DNA of 64,000 nucleotides from Hygrocybe punicea (GCA_963556145.1 OY744472.1:1922001-1986000), one strand, 5' to 3'. Counted from the first letter of the stretch, positions 33,528 through 46,140 are shown. Translations and numbers: made by a program. Notes: generated by a model not told the origin, from the sequence alone.

Positions 33528-34850
33528 TTAGGCAGGAGTACATGGGAACCTTCTTTTCTTAGTGTACAGTTGACCGTGGGCAAAGACAGGTGTGTGGAGG
33601 TCAAGAACAGTTTTGTCTAGGGTAAGGCCAAGGCAACCGTGAAAAGTGCATGCATAGGCAGGTTGGAGGGGTATTTGAATCCATGTGACTGTCCAGGTAG
33701 TGAAAGGTGGATGAAATTCAAAATGGATGCGGGGAATACAATGTAAGTCACCCAATTGATGGGTGTGGTTGTTGAGGACATGGACAGTGATGTAGCGATG
33801 GTGAAGGGCGTTGACAATGACTCTGGCATTTGTAACCAAGTGGTTTTTGACACTCATGTTGTGCATGACGGTGCACACACATCCACATTTTAAGATGAGG
33901 TTGTGGGGTGGGACACCGTTCTGTGTTAATGAAGATAGGTAATCAAGGTCAATTTCAGTGGCATCCCAGTCAAATCTGCCATTCTCCTTGATCGCATCAG
34001 CACTTAAGTAGCTGTTTATCACCAGTGTCAGCAAAAAGGATCAAATGGAGAGAATGTGAATTATGTTCTGGTCCATCAAGCAAAGCTAATATTTTAGCAT
34101 TGAAGTTGTCAACGAAGTGATTTTTGCAGGTAAGAAAGGCACGTTGGAGGCAAGCAAAGGGGTCATTCAGTGTTGTGGGTGGGTACAGAGCGGTATCTTC
34201 ATTGTCGACACATTGTAAGATGTGAAGGTTAGCAACGGGATTTCTGAAATCTTCACCAATGACATCAACAAAGGAGGTGTATTCCAGATCACAACTGCTT
34301 CAGTGGGGTGTGTGTAGAGAGTATGAATGGAATGATTGCCAAAGAGATGATTTTTTGATGGATGCGAGAATGGTCGTGGTCTCACCACAACCTTTAATGA
34401 CTGGGGCAACCTGGTGGAAGTCGCCAATGCAAATGAATGGGATGCCATAAAACAGTAAGTGCTTTTTCATGATGGAACGGCAAATTTCATCTGTGCACTC
34501 CAATGTGGCAAGTGTACAACCAGGAAGTTCATCCCAAATGATAACTGCCATGGAAGCAATAAGATGAGCATGATGGGAGTTCAATGAAATGTTAGAATGG
34601 ATGTCGCAATTATCCTATGAGGGATGAGTCAGTTACAGCAAGGAAGGAAGGGAAAGAAGGAACAGATGTCAGTGACAGGGATGTGAAAGAGGTTGTGGGC
34701 AGTACGACCATGATCATACAATGTTGCTGATAGAGCGCTGGTGGCCACAATCATAACCAGCAAGCCTTGCAGTCACAAATGAGATGTGACTGCGTCAATG
34801 ACAAATTTCTTACCCTGGCCAGGTTTACCTTCAATAAAAGTCAGAGAAAT
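33528..34850 (-). pseudogene. Helitron PIF1-type helicase region (broken)
   Basis: Walker A as GKPGQGKKF near 34805-34840, VIIWDELPGC (motif II region), FICIGDFHQVAPVIKGCG with ASIKKSSLW, then the C-terminal helicase block ending FAHGQLYT and a garbled tail. Frames change at least three times. Family assignment rests on the order and wording of these motifs. Confidence 0.75.
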
Positions 34851-35032
34851 GTAAATTTCAGGGTTCTCTTGATGGGAAACAACATTGTGAATCATGTCAT
34901 CATAGATTTATCATTGTTCAGTGTTCATCACAGATTCTGCATAAGCAGTTTCTTGTTTAAGGTCCTCCATCTTCATTGCAAAATAGTCTAATTCAGCAAG
35001 GATCAGTTCTGTGGCTCTGGGAGGCCATAGTC

Positions 35033-38000
35033 TCATAGTCTGTGGCTGGCATCTTGCAAGTGCTGTGCAATATGATCAAGGGTTTGGTCGCAAGCATGTT
35101 CAGTGGAAGATGTGCAAAGACGAAAATCAAGGGAGAGGTCGTCAAAGAATTTGTTCCACAGGGGTAATGCTGCATACCCTTCGAGAGTGATGTGTGAAAA
35201 CAGGAACCGTAGTTGTGGAGGAGTCTGAAGACATTCAACAGCTTCTTTCAGGGCATAAAACCCTTCGTTTTCATTAGTGAAAACACCAAGGTGGATGGCG
35301 GCTTGTTGGAATGTGTCATAGACAATTCCATTGATTGTTCTCATTTGTATGAAGTCATGGCCAGGGCGATGGAGCAAAAGTGAGTGAAGGTAGAAGAGCT
35401 CACCAGCAGTAGGTGGGATGAGCTGAAGACGTGTCACCTTAGAACCAATGTGGCGAGAGCATGCCTTATTATGAATGCAGTTGTGGATGGGGTGTTCAGC
35501 AAACTCATCTGCATTCAACGGTTCATGGCCATCCCATTTGTACAGCACATATTTTTCAAAATATTCATTGTATTTCAGGGTGTCAAATTGGACATTGTGT
35601 GGTCAGTGGAAGGAGAGATTTAGTGTCGATGTCTTGCTGTTTGCCACCGGTAAATTTCAGGATGTTACCTGAAGGGAGATGGACAGGGAGGGATGTAACG
35701 CTGGGTTCTTTTGACGTGATATCAAAGCCTAATATTCTCCATGCGCTTTCTTCAGCAGAAAGGTAACGACCATCGACGTAGTCATTGAGCTCATTTATAC
35801 TATGTTCACCATCATTTTGCAGGGTGTACCATGCATGGTTGGGGCCTTGGTGTAGGTATTTGTAGAGATAACTGAAGAGCGTGGAGGTGAAGGTGACGTC
35901 AACAAAGATGTGACAATCAAGCTCATCTATTAGCTCTGGTATGTGTGATGCGATCCAATGATCGTCATGAATGGAACACTTATAATGAATGTGACCTTTG
36001 TTGTCAATCCAAGTCGTGGGTGTGATAGGGTGTGGAAAGCCATAAATGCAAGTTGAGCCTTTTCGACAGTGGCTGTTTTTGCGGGATATGTGATCTTGAG
36101 AGTGAGTCATATATTTGCAGATTTTGGCTCAGAGCTGGTCATTGTTGGTGGGTAGCTCAGCTTTGATGAGTTTGTCAATGTTTTCGAAAGGTAATTCAGG
36201 AAGTACCTAGCAGTTAACTTACAGTTTAGCAGTGGGTTGGATAGAAACCTGATGGGCTTACTTTCAAGATGATGTGGGCATGCGGGAGACCACACTTCTG
36301 AAATTCAATGACCTTTATGATATATATCCACTGTCTGAATCTCGTTTTCACAATGTTCATTAGACACTGTAACCGTAGTTTGAAAGACCGTGCGATGACA
36401 ACAGGGGCATCATGTGAACGCTGGCCATACATGAGATGTTCCATAATTTCAGGCCAGTCAGGATTGCATGTCATTGTGATAAAAGGGATGGACGGCCATA
36501 GATGCGAGCAAGTGCCAAACTGTCTGCTGTTTGTTCAGCAGCCCATTTACATGAACTGATGAAGCTGGCAGGTAAGATGAGATCGTGTTGGCAAATGTCT
36601 GCATCATCACTGTTGTGGTTTTGTAAGGATTTGAGAGAACATTGATGGTAAGACAGCCGTTCTTCTTCAACATGTGAATACATGTCCCAAAGATATTCAG
36701 AAGCAAGCCAGCCAAAAATTAGAAAGCGACTGTCAGTGAGTATGCAACATTGATACCAAACACATTGTGTCAACGAAAGGGGGGTAGGATCAGAACGGAC
36801 ATAAGTGGAGCAGTCGTCATGGTCCCTCATTAATCCCCATCCAGGAGTGCCATGTGGGAACAATAATGGATACTGAAAGGGTTCATAGTGACAGGAAAAG
36901 ATGGACATGAAAGTGGGGGCGATATCAGAGTTTTTGTAAATCAGGACACTGCATGGGGAAGTCAAAGAGCAAATGCCATGTCGCAGGATGACAGTGAAGT
37001 CCCCACCTGAGGAGAAGTCCCAAAGTTCCAATGTACATGAACGGCAATCGGGTGCATTAGAGAAATGACGGAGGTGATTAGGCAATGGCATGGATATATC
37101 TGCGGATTTTGAGTCTCCAATTGGTTTTGAAGTATATAGGCCCAATTCACCTCTATTTGCTATACTATATGGAGAGAAAATCTACATAATATGTCAAATA
37201 TGGTGGCCCCAAAGTGTTGGGTATGGCTTTGAAGTATTAAAAGGTGTTATTCTGCATCTACTGGACGGATACAAAATGGATACAAATCCGTGAAGCCATG
37301 GATACAGCGTATGAAAAAACCTCGGCGTAGCAGATGGGAAATTTCATATTTAAGGCTATAAACAATATTTCATTGGTTTCATCTATTGTAAATGGTTTGA
37401 ACAATGAAGGGAGGGATAGAATGGAGTTTGTTAAAAAGTTTCAGGTCAAATTACTCTTGAGAAATACTGGCAATTGTTTTTATATTGATATTTTATTGTG
37501 TACATCACCTAAAAAATCCGTGCCATTGCCTAGAGGTGATGAACATAGGGATTACAGACATTCAAGTCTGCCTTAAGAGCATGAATCCAAGGTAAGGGAA
37601 CATTGAAAGTGTGGCCTGTGGATTCACGTGCTTGCTTGTCATACAAAAACCAGTGCATGCTATGATTTTGCATGTGGACATCAAAAATACAATGATATGT
37701 CCTGCCTGTGATGGACACAGAGGTGGGCCCTGATTGGAAGTGAGAGAAACCACCAGTGGCGCCAATGGCTGTGAATGAAAATAAGTTGTTAAGTTGGCGA
37801 GATTGTGTAGATAGATGCTTCAAAAGATGCCAGTCATCCAACAATGATTTGAGATGTTGAGGCAGGGGAGGCAGGGGGGGCAAGAGCCATTTTCCATTGT
37901 TACAACAGAAGGTTGTGTCTTCACTCTTCAGAAGTTTGGTGGAGCAATGGGGGCATGTACGGTTCCATGTGGGGCATTTCCAATGATTGCAGGACATGCT

Positions 38001-38207
38001 GGTGTTGAACAAATTCCACCAATCTGCATCAGACAAATTCCTTTCTGTACGTGAAGTGGCCCTGCAACGTTTCTTCATTTGAACTTGTTGCAAATTATAG
38101 TTTTCATCTCTGCATTGCATGCAACCATGTTCGCATTCACGTTGTTTTTGTAGAGGCATAGAAGTGTCATGGGGCAGCAAACTGAGTGCATTTATGCACA
38201 CATTCAT
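35033..38207 (-). pseudogene. Helitron N-terminal and Rep region (broken)
   Basis: The N-terminal Cys/His zone (37530-38207) includes NHWKCPTWNRTCPHCSTKLL and FCCNNGKWLLPPLPPLP. The 36471-37145 piece reads HYEPFQYPLLFPHGTPGWG. The Rep core has TMTCNPDWPEI, VIEFQKCGLPHAHIILK (His-x-His) and FSYLYKYLHQGPNHAW with the paired tyrosines and Lys expected of the nicking motif. Downstream YVDGRYLSAEESAWRILGFDIT..PSVTSLPVHLP and LQLIPPTAGELFYLHSLLLHRPG are family-typical linkers toward the helicase. The catalytic pieces remain readable, but stops and frameshifts separate them, so the protein is not functional as it stands. Confidence 0.75.
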
Positions 38208-38276
38208 ATTTATATGTGGTTAAAGATAGAAGAAGGAGACAGCATAGGCAAGTTTCAGATAGACTTCAGTGATCAG

Positions 38277-39952
38277 TCAACAGGCGTCATCATGGTGCTG
38301 TTTGCCTTTTGAAGAGGCGGTGGTGCTAGAACCCCATGTGAATTTAGATGCTTCTCCTATGTAAGGTTAAAGGAGTTTGGAAGGGATGATGGATGGCAAT
38401 CTCACCTTTCACAGCAGAAGCCGGTACAGGCTGTGAAACTGCCACCAAGAACGCAATGTCGCTTACATCCAGCACAATTCTTTTCAGAGGTTTAGTGTTG
38501 CCGAAGTCCAGTTTGGTCCGGTTTTCAGCCTTTTTGGCTAAACTCAAAACCGGACCCTCAGTTCAGTTCGGCCCTTCTGCTGAACTGGAACCGGAACCAC
38601 GTGGGACCATTCCATGCAGTTCAGTCTGCATCTGGATGCGGTTTGGACTGCAAACTGTCCTTCTCCACCCTCAAATTTCCTCGCAAGCCACAGCGCCATG
38701 TCAATTAATGTGGGCCTGGGGTTGCGAGGAGTTGGGAGGGGTGGGGAGGAAGGGGGGACCTTCGTTTTGCTGTGTCACCGCTGTTGCTGCGTTTGTGCTG
38801 CGTCGCTGCCAGCGCCATTGTTGCTACTGCTGCCATTGCCACTGTCGCTGCTGTTGCTGCTGTCGCCATTGCTGCTGCCACGTCCATGCTCATGGGCATC
38901 ATGGAGCTGTGGGGGGTAAGTATAGATAAACAATGAAATATCATAAAGACAATGTACCTTAGCAGCGGGGGTGGCCACACCACTCCCTGCTGCATCCTTT
39001 TGTTGCTACCATCCGTGGTTCCCGTCGTGGGCATTGGCGTGGTTTTGGCATGGGCGCGGGCAGGCATGGGTGTGGGTGTGGGCTGTGGGGGGCTTCTTTG
39101 TGTAAGAAAATGTCAGTAAAGTAAGAAATAAACTAATTACTTACCTGTGTTGCTGTTGTTGTTCATTGCTGTTGTTGTTGAGTCGAATTCCTGTGAATTG
39201 TAAGGTCACATGACCAAAGTTCATGTGGCTTCATACAAAAAATGAGTATCTACATAGGTATATAGACATTATGGTTTGTGGTTTGAACTGTGTTTGAATC
39301 CAGTTTGAAAGTCTTTGCCTCGCCAGAACTGCAAACTGAACCAGTGGTCCAGTTCAGCACTTGGCTGAACTTTAGACTGAACTTAGGGTTCGGTTCGGGG
39401 TGTGAACTGCGTTCAGATTGGTTCCGAACTGGACTATGGCAACACTACAGAGGTTTACGTGATGGAGATGCCCCTTGACGGGGAGTCAGGGCCTTGTCAT
39501 GAAAACAATGGTTTATCTGGGGGAACCTGCATATATGGCCTGATTTTCATTGCTGCCCAATGCACCATTGCTTGACATCAAATTGGAACTCGCAATCATT
39601 CCATTGCGGGCCTGTCTGCAAACAGTGCTTTAGAGAAAATGTCTGTAGAGAGGATGAAAGAAGTGCTTACGATGCCAGCAATGGTGAACAAAGGCTGGAG
39701 AGGTGCAATGTCAGGGTCACCAACGATGGGGTACAATTGTTTGGCTTCAATCATGAAGTCATAATCACCAAAATCAAAACCATCCCCTATGGAGACAGAG
39801 TCATCCATCAAACAAACACGCCCTTCTACAAAATGAAGGCCAGGTTCCATGGTGGTATCCAATGGCAGGAAATATTGGAGGAGTGCCATCACAGTGAGAA
39901 TGGTAGTGTCATCGCTAGGACCAGACGTTCCTATGATGATCTCAGCATCCAT
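38277..39952 (-). pseudogene. small uncharacterised gene split by a hAT-like insertion
   Basis: ATG at 39950-39952 starts MDAEIIIGTSGPSDDTTILTV, then YFLPLDTTMEPGLHFVEGRVCL..DFGDYDFMIEAKQLYP..LQPLFTIAGI. A 58-bp intron (GTAAGC...TTTGCAG, about 39675-39618) gives TGPQWNDCEFQFDVKQWCIGQQ, an in-frame TGA (probably from TGG), then HDKALTPRQGASPSRKPL. The frame resumes after the 955-bp insertion as KRIVLDVSDIAFLVAVSQP, followed by a short intron and the end SSTTASSKGKQHHDDAC, TGA 38277-38279. I do not recognise the family; the beta-rich pattern might be an OB-fold. It lies just upstream of the Helitron on the same strand and could be Helitron cargo. One nonsense change plus the insertion inactivate it. 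Confidence 0.55.
38493..39447. mobile_element. non-autonomous hAT-like element, 955 bp
   Basis: Terminal inverted repeats start TAGTGTTGCC (left GAAGTCCAGTTTGG, right ATAGTCCAGTTCGG), fitting the hAT TIR pattern YARNG. CAGAGGTT flanks both ends (38485-38492 and 39448-39455), an exact 8-bp target duplication as hAT transposases make. Subterminal regions repeat GAACTG/CAGTTC motifs; the middle has CTG/GCT-rich simple sequence. No transposase ORF. Confidence 0.88.
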
Positions 39953-40088
39953 GGTTAATGTCCGAGGCTTGTCACTTGAAAGATGTTGAATGTTTGAGCA
40001 AGGGATGAAAACAGAAACATGTGAAAAACCAGGCATAGTGAAGTGGATGGTGGGCATGAAGTTGGAGAGATGCAGGAAAGGGCAGGTA

Positions 40089-40241
40089 AGAGAAATGGAA
40101 AGAATGAGACATGTACATGAAAAAGGGGCGAAGAGAAATGGAAAGAATGAGACATGTACATGAAAAAGGAGTGAAGAGAAATGGAAAGAATGAGACATGT
40201 ACATGAAAAAGGAGCAAAGAGAAATGGAAAGAATGAGACAT
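40089..40241. repeat. 43-bp tandem repeat
   Basis: About 3.5 copies of a 43-bp unit starting AGAGAAATGGAAAGAATGAG and containing ACATGTACATG, with one or two substitutions per copy. It lies upstream of the small split gene. Confidence 0.85.
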
Positions 40242-40504
40242 AGTGAATGTGATCAGAAGGAGGTGGAAGGATCCAAGACAGATCAGGGATACAGGAGAGA
40301 ATTGGAGAGCAGTTGACGGAGATAAGGAAGAGAAACAAACGACATAAGCTAGATGACAAAGAGTCAGCTGTTCGTCATTAGAATATATCTTTGTTATATT
40401 TAGACATATATACCATAAATGGAAATGATCTGGCAAATTTGCCAATATCCTAGGTGACATGTGACAAGTGTGACATTTTGCCCACCTGACCTTCCCACAC
40501 TACA

Positions 40505-40553
40505 AGCCTTATAATAGTGGTTGAACACGTGTCTCAACCACTATTATAAGGCT
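40505..40553. repeat. 49-bp perfect hairpin at edge of foldback element C2
   Basis: Identical to the hairpin at 32807-32855 in inverse orientation; 20-bp stems, 9-base loop. Confidence 0.85.
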
Positions 40554-42186
40554 CTAAAGTCTTAAAACAGTCTCCACCTAGCCTCAGTATATAAGTCTTA
40601 TTAGTAGTTATTAGTAGCATATACTAGTAATGTAGTAGTGTCCTAAATACGGCAATAACCTGTTCTGGAATGTCAGGTCCAGTCAGGAACAAGGGCGCTG
40701 ATGGGCTTCGGCTTTCCCGTCACCATTGCCATGGCCCCACCCATCACTCACAGGTATACATGCTCATCGTTGTCAATGTTGTGCACGACAATTTCACTAT
40801 CCTGCCGTCTTTTCTTGCGGAATTTTTTACATATCATAGATATATTCTTATAAATGCTGTATATAGACTGATATACATGAAAATAAACAAAATAAAAGAA
40901 ATAAAAGAAATAAAAAATTATGATACATGGGGCGCCACCGATGAACCGGTGGGTACTCACCTTTGCAGAGGTGCCAGATTGGGTCTGAAATTGGTGGTGA
41001 AGGGTGCTGGAGGATGGGTGGTGAGAGGGATGGACACTGGGGGGCAGGGAAGGGTGCATGGAGAGGGGGGTGGCGATGGGTGGCCAGGAAGGGGCCAGGA
41101 AGCAAGGTGTATGGGGGAAATGGAGAGGGAATGGATGGGGGAGGGCTCCTGTCCCCAAATGAGCAGCGGGAATGGGTAAGTACATGGGAAAAAAGCAGGA
41201 GGTAGGTGGGTACTCACCTGTACCATTAGGGGCCCCCTGCGGCCCTTCCACCATCCAACCATCAATAAAGCCAGAGGGATGTCACCTCGGATGTCCCCAT
41301 CACTTTCTTTGTTGTTTTTGCGGTCCAGATCACCACCGCCGTCAAGTTGCATGAGGATGGCTGCACCACTGGTTGCGGTGGCAATATCTTGATGACGACG
41401 ATGCTGTTGACCACGCCATCACCGGTGGCAACCCTCCACGTTACCTTCATCATCATCGTCACTGTGCACCCAGCCCACCATCGCTAGTTTTGACATTTGA
41501 GGCCGTTGGTTGACAAAGTTGGGCATGCTCCTGCATGGCTTTGAGGACATCTGGGGTGGTGGTCTCTGCGCCAATCGTCGCCGTCATCATCCTCCTCCTT
41601 GTTTCCATCATTGTTGAGGCAGTGGGGAGTGGGAGTGTGGCGAATGGGTGGGGTGGTGGTGGTGGAGGGTCAAAAGCTGTATGGTCAGTCACATGTGCTT
41701 TTCCACCATCTACTCACCTCCCAACTTGCCTCCCACCATGCTCCCACTCCCCACCACCTCAACAACAATGGAAACAAGGAGGAGGAGGATGACAGCGACG
41801 ATTGGCACAGAGACCACCACCCCAGACATCCTCAAAGCCGCACAGGAGCGCACCCGACTTTTTCAACCAATGGCCTTGAACGTCGAAACCAACAGCGGCA
41901 GACCGGGCGCACAGCGATGAAGATGATGAGGGCGATGTGGAAAGTCACCCACAATGAAGGCGTCATCAACATTGTCATCGTCGTTGAGATATTGGAACCG
42001 CCATCGCCTCTGCCACCATCCTCATGCAACTTGACGGCGGGACCAATCTGGACAGCAAAACCCACTATGGGGACCATGGGGACATTGTAGATGACATCCC
42101 CATTGTTTGAATTGATGATGGAATGCAAAGGGGGCCATGGGGGGCCTTAATGGTACAGGTGAGTACCCATCCCCCTCCTGCTTTTC

Positions 42187-43827
42187 TGTTACGGATCACT
42201 TCTGCAGCGGGCTCCGGCAACAATCAACTTAACAGGGGGGCGGTTTCCAGAGGGAAGAACAGCAGTTTCATTGATAGATAACACTGCTACAAGGGGGGAG
42301 GTTCATGGTCTAAAGTCATTGCGAGCCGTGGGGGTTACCCAAGACAAGGGGGTCTGCCCCAAGAACCAGACTAAACGTAAAGAAAGGAAAGAAGAAAAAG
42401 TCCGAACCAACAACAAGAACAGTATATATAGTGACTGGTCTTGAGGGGAGGTAAATAGAAATACAACCATGAAGCCACAACATGTCCAACTCTACCATGT
42501 GTTCACCATGAGGCGTACATGAGGCGTCCTCATGTCGATGTTCTCGCGATCCAACTGGAGGCCCGGGTGTCGTTGAGGATAGAAGAGGTCCGGATGACTC
42601 GGATGATTTGTCATCGGATCATGTGACATGCAGAATTGCCAATTTGGGGTCTACACTTGCTGTAACAGGCAAGTGTGCAGTTTGGCAAGTGCATTGCACG
42701 GTCGGGTCGAAGATGGGTATCGTCCAGTGTGGGGTTGGTGATGAGAGTGTCTTGAGGTAGCGTGGATATAGTGGCAAGGTTGGTATGAAAGAAAATGAAG
42801 GAATGTATAGAGGAAAAAACCAACTAGGACAGTGGGCTAGTCGAGGTCAGACATGTGAACAGCATAAGCTGTACCGGATGACGATGTCTGTGTCAATGAC
42901 ATATCGAGGGGCGGTGTCTTGTCCTGTGTGTGGAACAATGTGGTCCACCTGATGTCGGTATTTGTCCAAGAAAGGGTATCATTGTAAACGAGTGTGGGAG
43001 GTATCAAGATCATGGATGGAAAAGGATAAATGAACGTGGGTCCAGGTTTCGAGTCATGGCATGAGTGACAAGCTGTGGGAACAAGTCGTCGGGTACTGCA
43101 TTGAAGCGGTGTCGTGCGAACAATATACGATAGGGGTTGGTTCACTGTTTGGGAAGTCGTATGGTCTGTGGTCGAAGTCCAAAAGAGTATGCTCCGGCGA
43201 TGGTCGGATTGGAGAGAACAGTGAAATGTCTTGTGATTGGGGATTGTTCAGAGTTCACATGCAGGTGAGGAATGTCGTCGGATTGTCAGGGAGGATAATG
43301 GTGGGCACAGGGTACGAATATGGAAACCAAATATCCGGGAATGGCAATTGTCAATTATGTGTCGATATATTGTCGAGGTGGAAGTCAGAAGTATCAATGG
43401 CGGAAGGGTTTCGGTGCCGATGCCAAAGATAGATCATAACAAGGTAGAAACCGATCAGGAAGGTGATGGCAATGCTGCCAATAACAATTACGGTAATGAG
43501 CTGTGTCGGGAGTACAGCCATTGTGAATCGGTTTGTCGTGGGATGAAGTCAACAATATGTCAGGGCGAGGGAAAAGACAATAGCGATGATGTCCGTCGGC
43601 AAGGAGACTATTCGGGTACAGCAAGGTAACGTGGGGATGTGTCCATGGTCGGTCTGGATTGTTCTAGAAGAAGAAAGGATGAAAAGAGAACAAGAACAAG
43701 AATAAACAATGATGTCCAAAAGAAGACAAAAGGTAAAGGGGAATGAAAAAGGAAGGTATGGTAAAGTGGAATCGTCATCGTGGGTAGCGGAGTCGGAATC
43801 GGAGTTGCGGAGTTGAAAAATGTAACA
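42187..43827 (-). repeat. LTR-B, left copy
   Basis: 1641 bp, TGTTACGGATC...ATGTAACA. Unusually long for an LTR. Confidence 0.92.
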
Positions 43828-44950
43828 ATACCCCCGGAACAAGGGGAATCGTCCCGATTAACCGGAAGAACAAAGAACAAGGGAAACAAAGAACAAGGAA
43901 AAAAATTACAAGGAAAGAACAGACAGTTTAACGACGCTATCAAGGTCGGCAAGAAAACAAAAACATGAAGAAGGAAAAAATGTCAGTCCAAAGGTCATCA
44001 AATCATGAATCATGAAGACGTTACTGAGTTACAAGGGTTACAAAAGCAATATATTCGGGTTCGTCCAATTGTTTTTTTGTCATTTTGGATAATCACGGGT
44101 TATTGTCATATTGTCATTGAGTCGTCAAGGGTGTCGGGTTTGAAAGGATGTAAAGGTTGTCGGGTTCAAGGTATTCATTGTCAGGGTCCAGGTGGTTATT
44201 CAGGGTCGGTCTAGGGAGGAGTAGGTGGTCGGCATTTTTGGGATGAGGGAGTTCCAGGTGTCAGGGAGTTCTGGATGTCAGAAGTTTATGGTCATTACGG
44301 ACATTCGAATGAACATAGATTTGTATCGTTTCAGATATCGGTGTTGTTGACTGATTGTGGATTTCCTACACTCAAATGGTGTGCGAGATTTCTTCATATT
44401 CCATGAATGCAACAGGGTCTGGTGTCGGTCAGAAGATGTTTGGGAATTCGGGATAAGGAAGGTGAAAGAGTTGCCAGTTCCAAGTTATACATTGGCAAAG
44501 GATTTCGGATGGGGATTTATTCTTCATCGTTTCTTTTTCTGGTGCATTTACTGCATTACTGGTCAGCAGCACATCGGGTTCCTTTCCACATGGGATTGGA
44601 GGTCATTGGTTTGATAACCAGTATCCTTCTGGTTCGGTTTTGGTGTCCATAGACATCAAGGTTTCTTCTACGGCTTATAGCGATCATGCATGCGTCTGGG
44701 GATCGTAGATTTTATATCATTTCGGATATTCATCTCTTACTTATATAGCTGGTGAGAGAACCTGCTGTTTCATCTCTTATTTGTATAGCCGGTGAGAGAA
44801 CCTGCTACATGTTTCTCTATGGTCATGTTCCATCTGTCCATTCCATTTCTGTTTCTTCTCTTCTGTTTCTGGGTATTCTGTTTCTTCTTCTGGGTGTTTT
44901 CGTTGGTGTAAATAATGTCGAGGTTGTTTACATACAGGGGAAAGTCCATT
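43828..44950. other. LTR-B internal region without supported ORF
   Basis: AT- and A-rich near the LTR, then mixed sequence with a 55-bp imperfect tandem duplication near 44735-44805 (CATCTCTTATTTRTATAGC..GGTGAGAGAACCTGCT). No gene recognised. Confidence 0.5.
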
Positions 44951-45442
44951 CTATGAATCATACATGACAGGGGTGTATCCTTTCACAAACAACATCAATC
45001 TCCAATCCAATCCATGGATGTCATTCTCCTTCCCCATCACCATACGCTCATGCATTGCACGAAATAAGGCATGACGATGATAATCAGGTTCTTTGGTCCC
45101 ATGTCTCGAGCGTTTGTTCTGCATGTTATGGCCATCAGAACGGTGTGCACGGTCGAGTTTATTTTTCTGGGATTGGGGAAGAAGTGGAGAGCGGCGACGT
45201 GACTGGGTTTGGAGCGAGACAAGAGGTGGAGAATACAACCATGCTCGGTATTCATCATCCATCTCTACATGCAGTCGGTGGGTTACTTTTCGAGGGGGTG
45301 TCGGAAGATCAGTGAGACTGTCCATGTACGCATCAAAGTCATCAATGGGGGGAGTCGGATGTTCTTCACCGCAAATGTTCACTGCACCAGAATATAGCTC
45401 ATTGTCGAGATCATCGAAGATAAAGGGTACGTCGAGACTCAT
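44951..45442 (-). CDS. LTR-B second ORF, function unknown
   Basis: 163 codons starting MSLDVPFIFDDLDNELYSG. Acidic N-terminal half (PPIDDFDAYMDSLTDLP), then a DDEYRAWLYSPPL segment, a basic stretch (SRRRSPLLPQSQKNK) and a helical C-terminus (HRHALFRAMHERMV..LDWRLMLFVKGY). Its ATG overlaps the TGA of the upstream ORF as ATGA, which would suit termination-reinitiation. No known domain recognised. Its layout is reminiscent of the second ORF behind pol in Gypsy D, but only weakly by eye. Confidence 0.45.
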   Translation of the reverse strand: MSLDVPFIFDDLDNELYSGAVNICGEEHPTPPIDDFDAYMDSLTDLPTPPRKVTHRLHVEMDDEYRAWLYSPPLVSLQTQSRRRSPLLPQSQKNKLDRAHRSDGHNMQNKRSRHGTKEPDYHRHALFRAMHERMVMGKENDIHGLDWRLMLFVKGYTPVMYDS

Positions 45443-46140
45443 TGTTGATGTCGACGGTGGGGACGGTGTCGAGGATGCTGGACGATACGTGTGTCACGAT
45501 GATTCTGGGGTACGGGTGCAAGACGAGGAGCAGGGATCCGAACAACAAGTCGATGGAATGGTACGTCAAAATCGAGGAGAACTTGTAATTCGTGGATGAG
45601 GGTCTGAATGCGACGATTTCTTTGTGCGGTAGGCCGTAGACGGTTGCGAAGTCGATGTAGTTCCTGTAAGATAGGACCGAGGAAAATATCGTGGATGGTG
45701 ACCAGGTGGGGGATGCGAGGATCGTTCCAACTGATATAGTCAACCCAGTCGTCAGGACGGTCGAGCAAACACCAAACGTAGGGGTCACTCCAGGACCGGC
45801 GGTCAGGCCATGGGTAGGGATGGTCTGGAGGGCAGAGGTTGGCCAGGGTGACGACAAGTGGGTGGTTTAAGGAAGTTTTCCGTCTTTGGTAATTACCATG
45901 CCTCGTTGTCAGCATCGTGTCGGAGTTTCCAGTGATCGGTCCATGTACCAGGGTCTTGGTTGCCTCGTGGATTTGTATGTATGATCGGGGATCAAACTTC
46001 GAGAAAAAGAGGGTGTGTAGCGGGATATCACCTGATATGCCGATCCGCGCTATCCATATTGGTAAGGAGTGGTATTTCGTATGTGTTCCATTCATGACAA
46101 TCATTATAGTCTTGGTCGTTTGTTCATCCATGTTAAACAA
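45439..46140 (-). CDS. LTR-B first ORF, function unknown
   Basis: 233 codons. Middle part is rich in Trp/Pro/Asp (PYPWPDRRSWSDPYVWCLLDRPDDWVDYISWNDP), then Leu-rich helices (ILQELHRLRNRLRPT, IQTLIHELQVLLDFDVPF) and a basic His/Arg/Pro C-terminus (RHRPHRRHQQ). It occupies the usual place of Gag near the presumptive 5' LTR but has no zinc knuckle and no recognisable capsid motif. It ends in TGA overlapping the ATG of the next ORF. Confidence 0.45.
   Translation of the reverse strand: MFNMDEQTTKTIMIVMNGTHTKYHSLPIWIARIGISGDIPLHTLFFSKFDPRSYIQIHEATKTLVHGPITGNSDTMLTTRHGNYQRRKTSLNHPLVVTLANLCPPDHPYPWPDRRSWSDPYVWCLLDRPDDWVDYISWNDPRIPHLVTIHDIFLGPILQELHRLRNRLRPTAQRNRRIQTLIHELQVLLDFDVPFHRLVVRIPAPRLAPVPQNHRDTRIVQHPRHRPHRRHQQ

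Larger units (their letters stand above)
33528..38207 (-). mobile_element. decayed autonomous Helitron (RepHel)
   Basis: Minus-strand fragments in the right order of a Helitron Rep-helicase: Cys-rich N-terminal zone, HUH-type Rep region, then PIF1-family helicase ending in LKCGCVCTVMHNMSVKNHLVTNARV..ACTFHGCLGLTLDKTVLDLHTPVFAHGQLYT. Stops and frameshifts break it into at least eight pieces. The helicase is cut directly after GQLYT, so the 3' end is probably deleted. I could not place a 5' TC or a 3' CTRR with hairpin. Confidence 0.8.
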
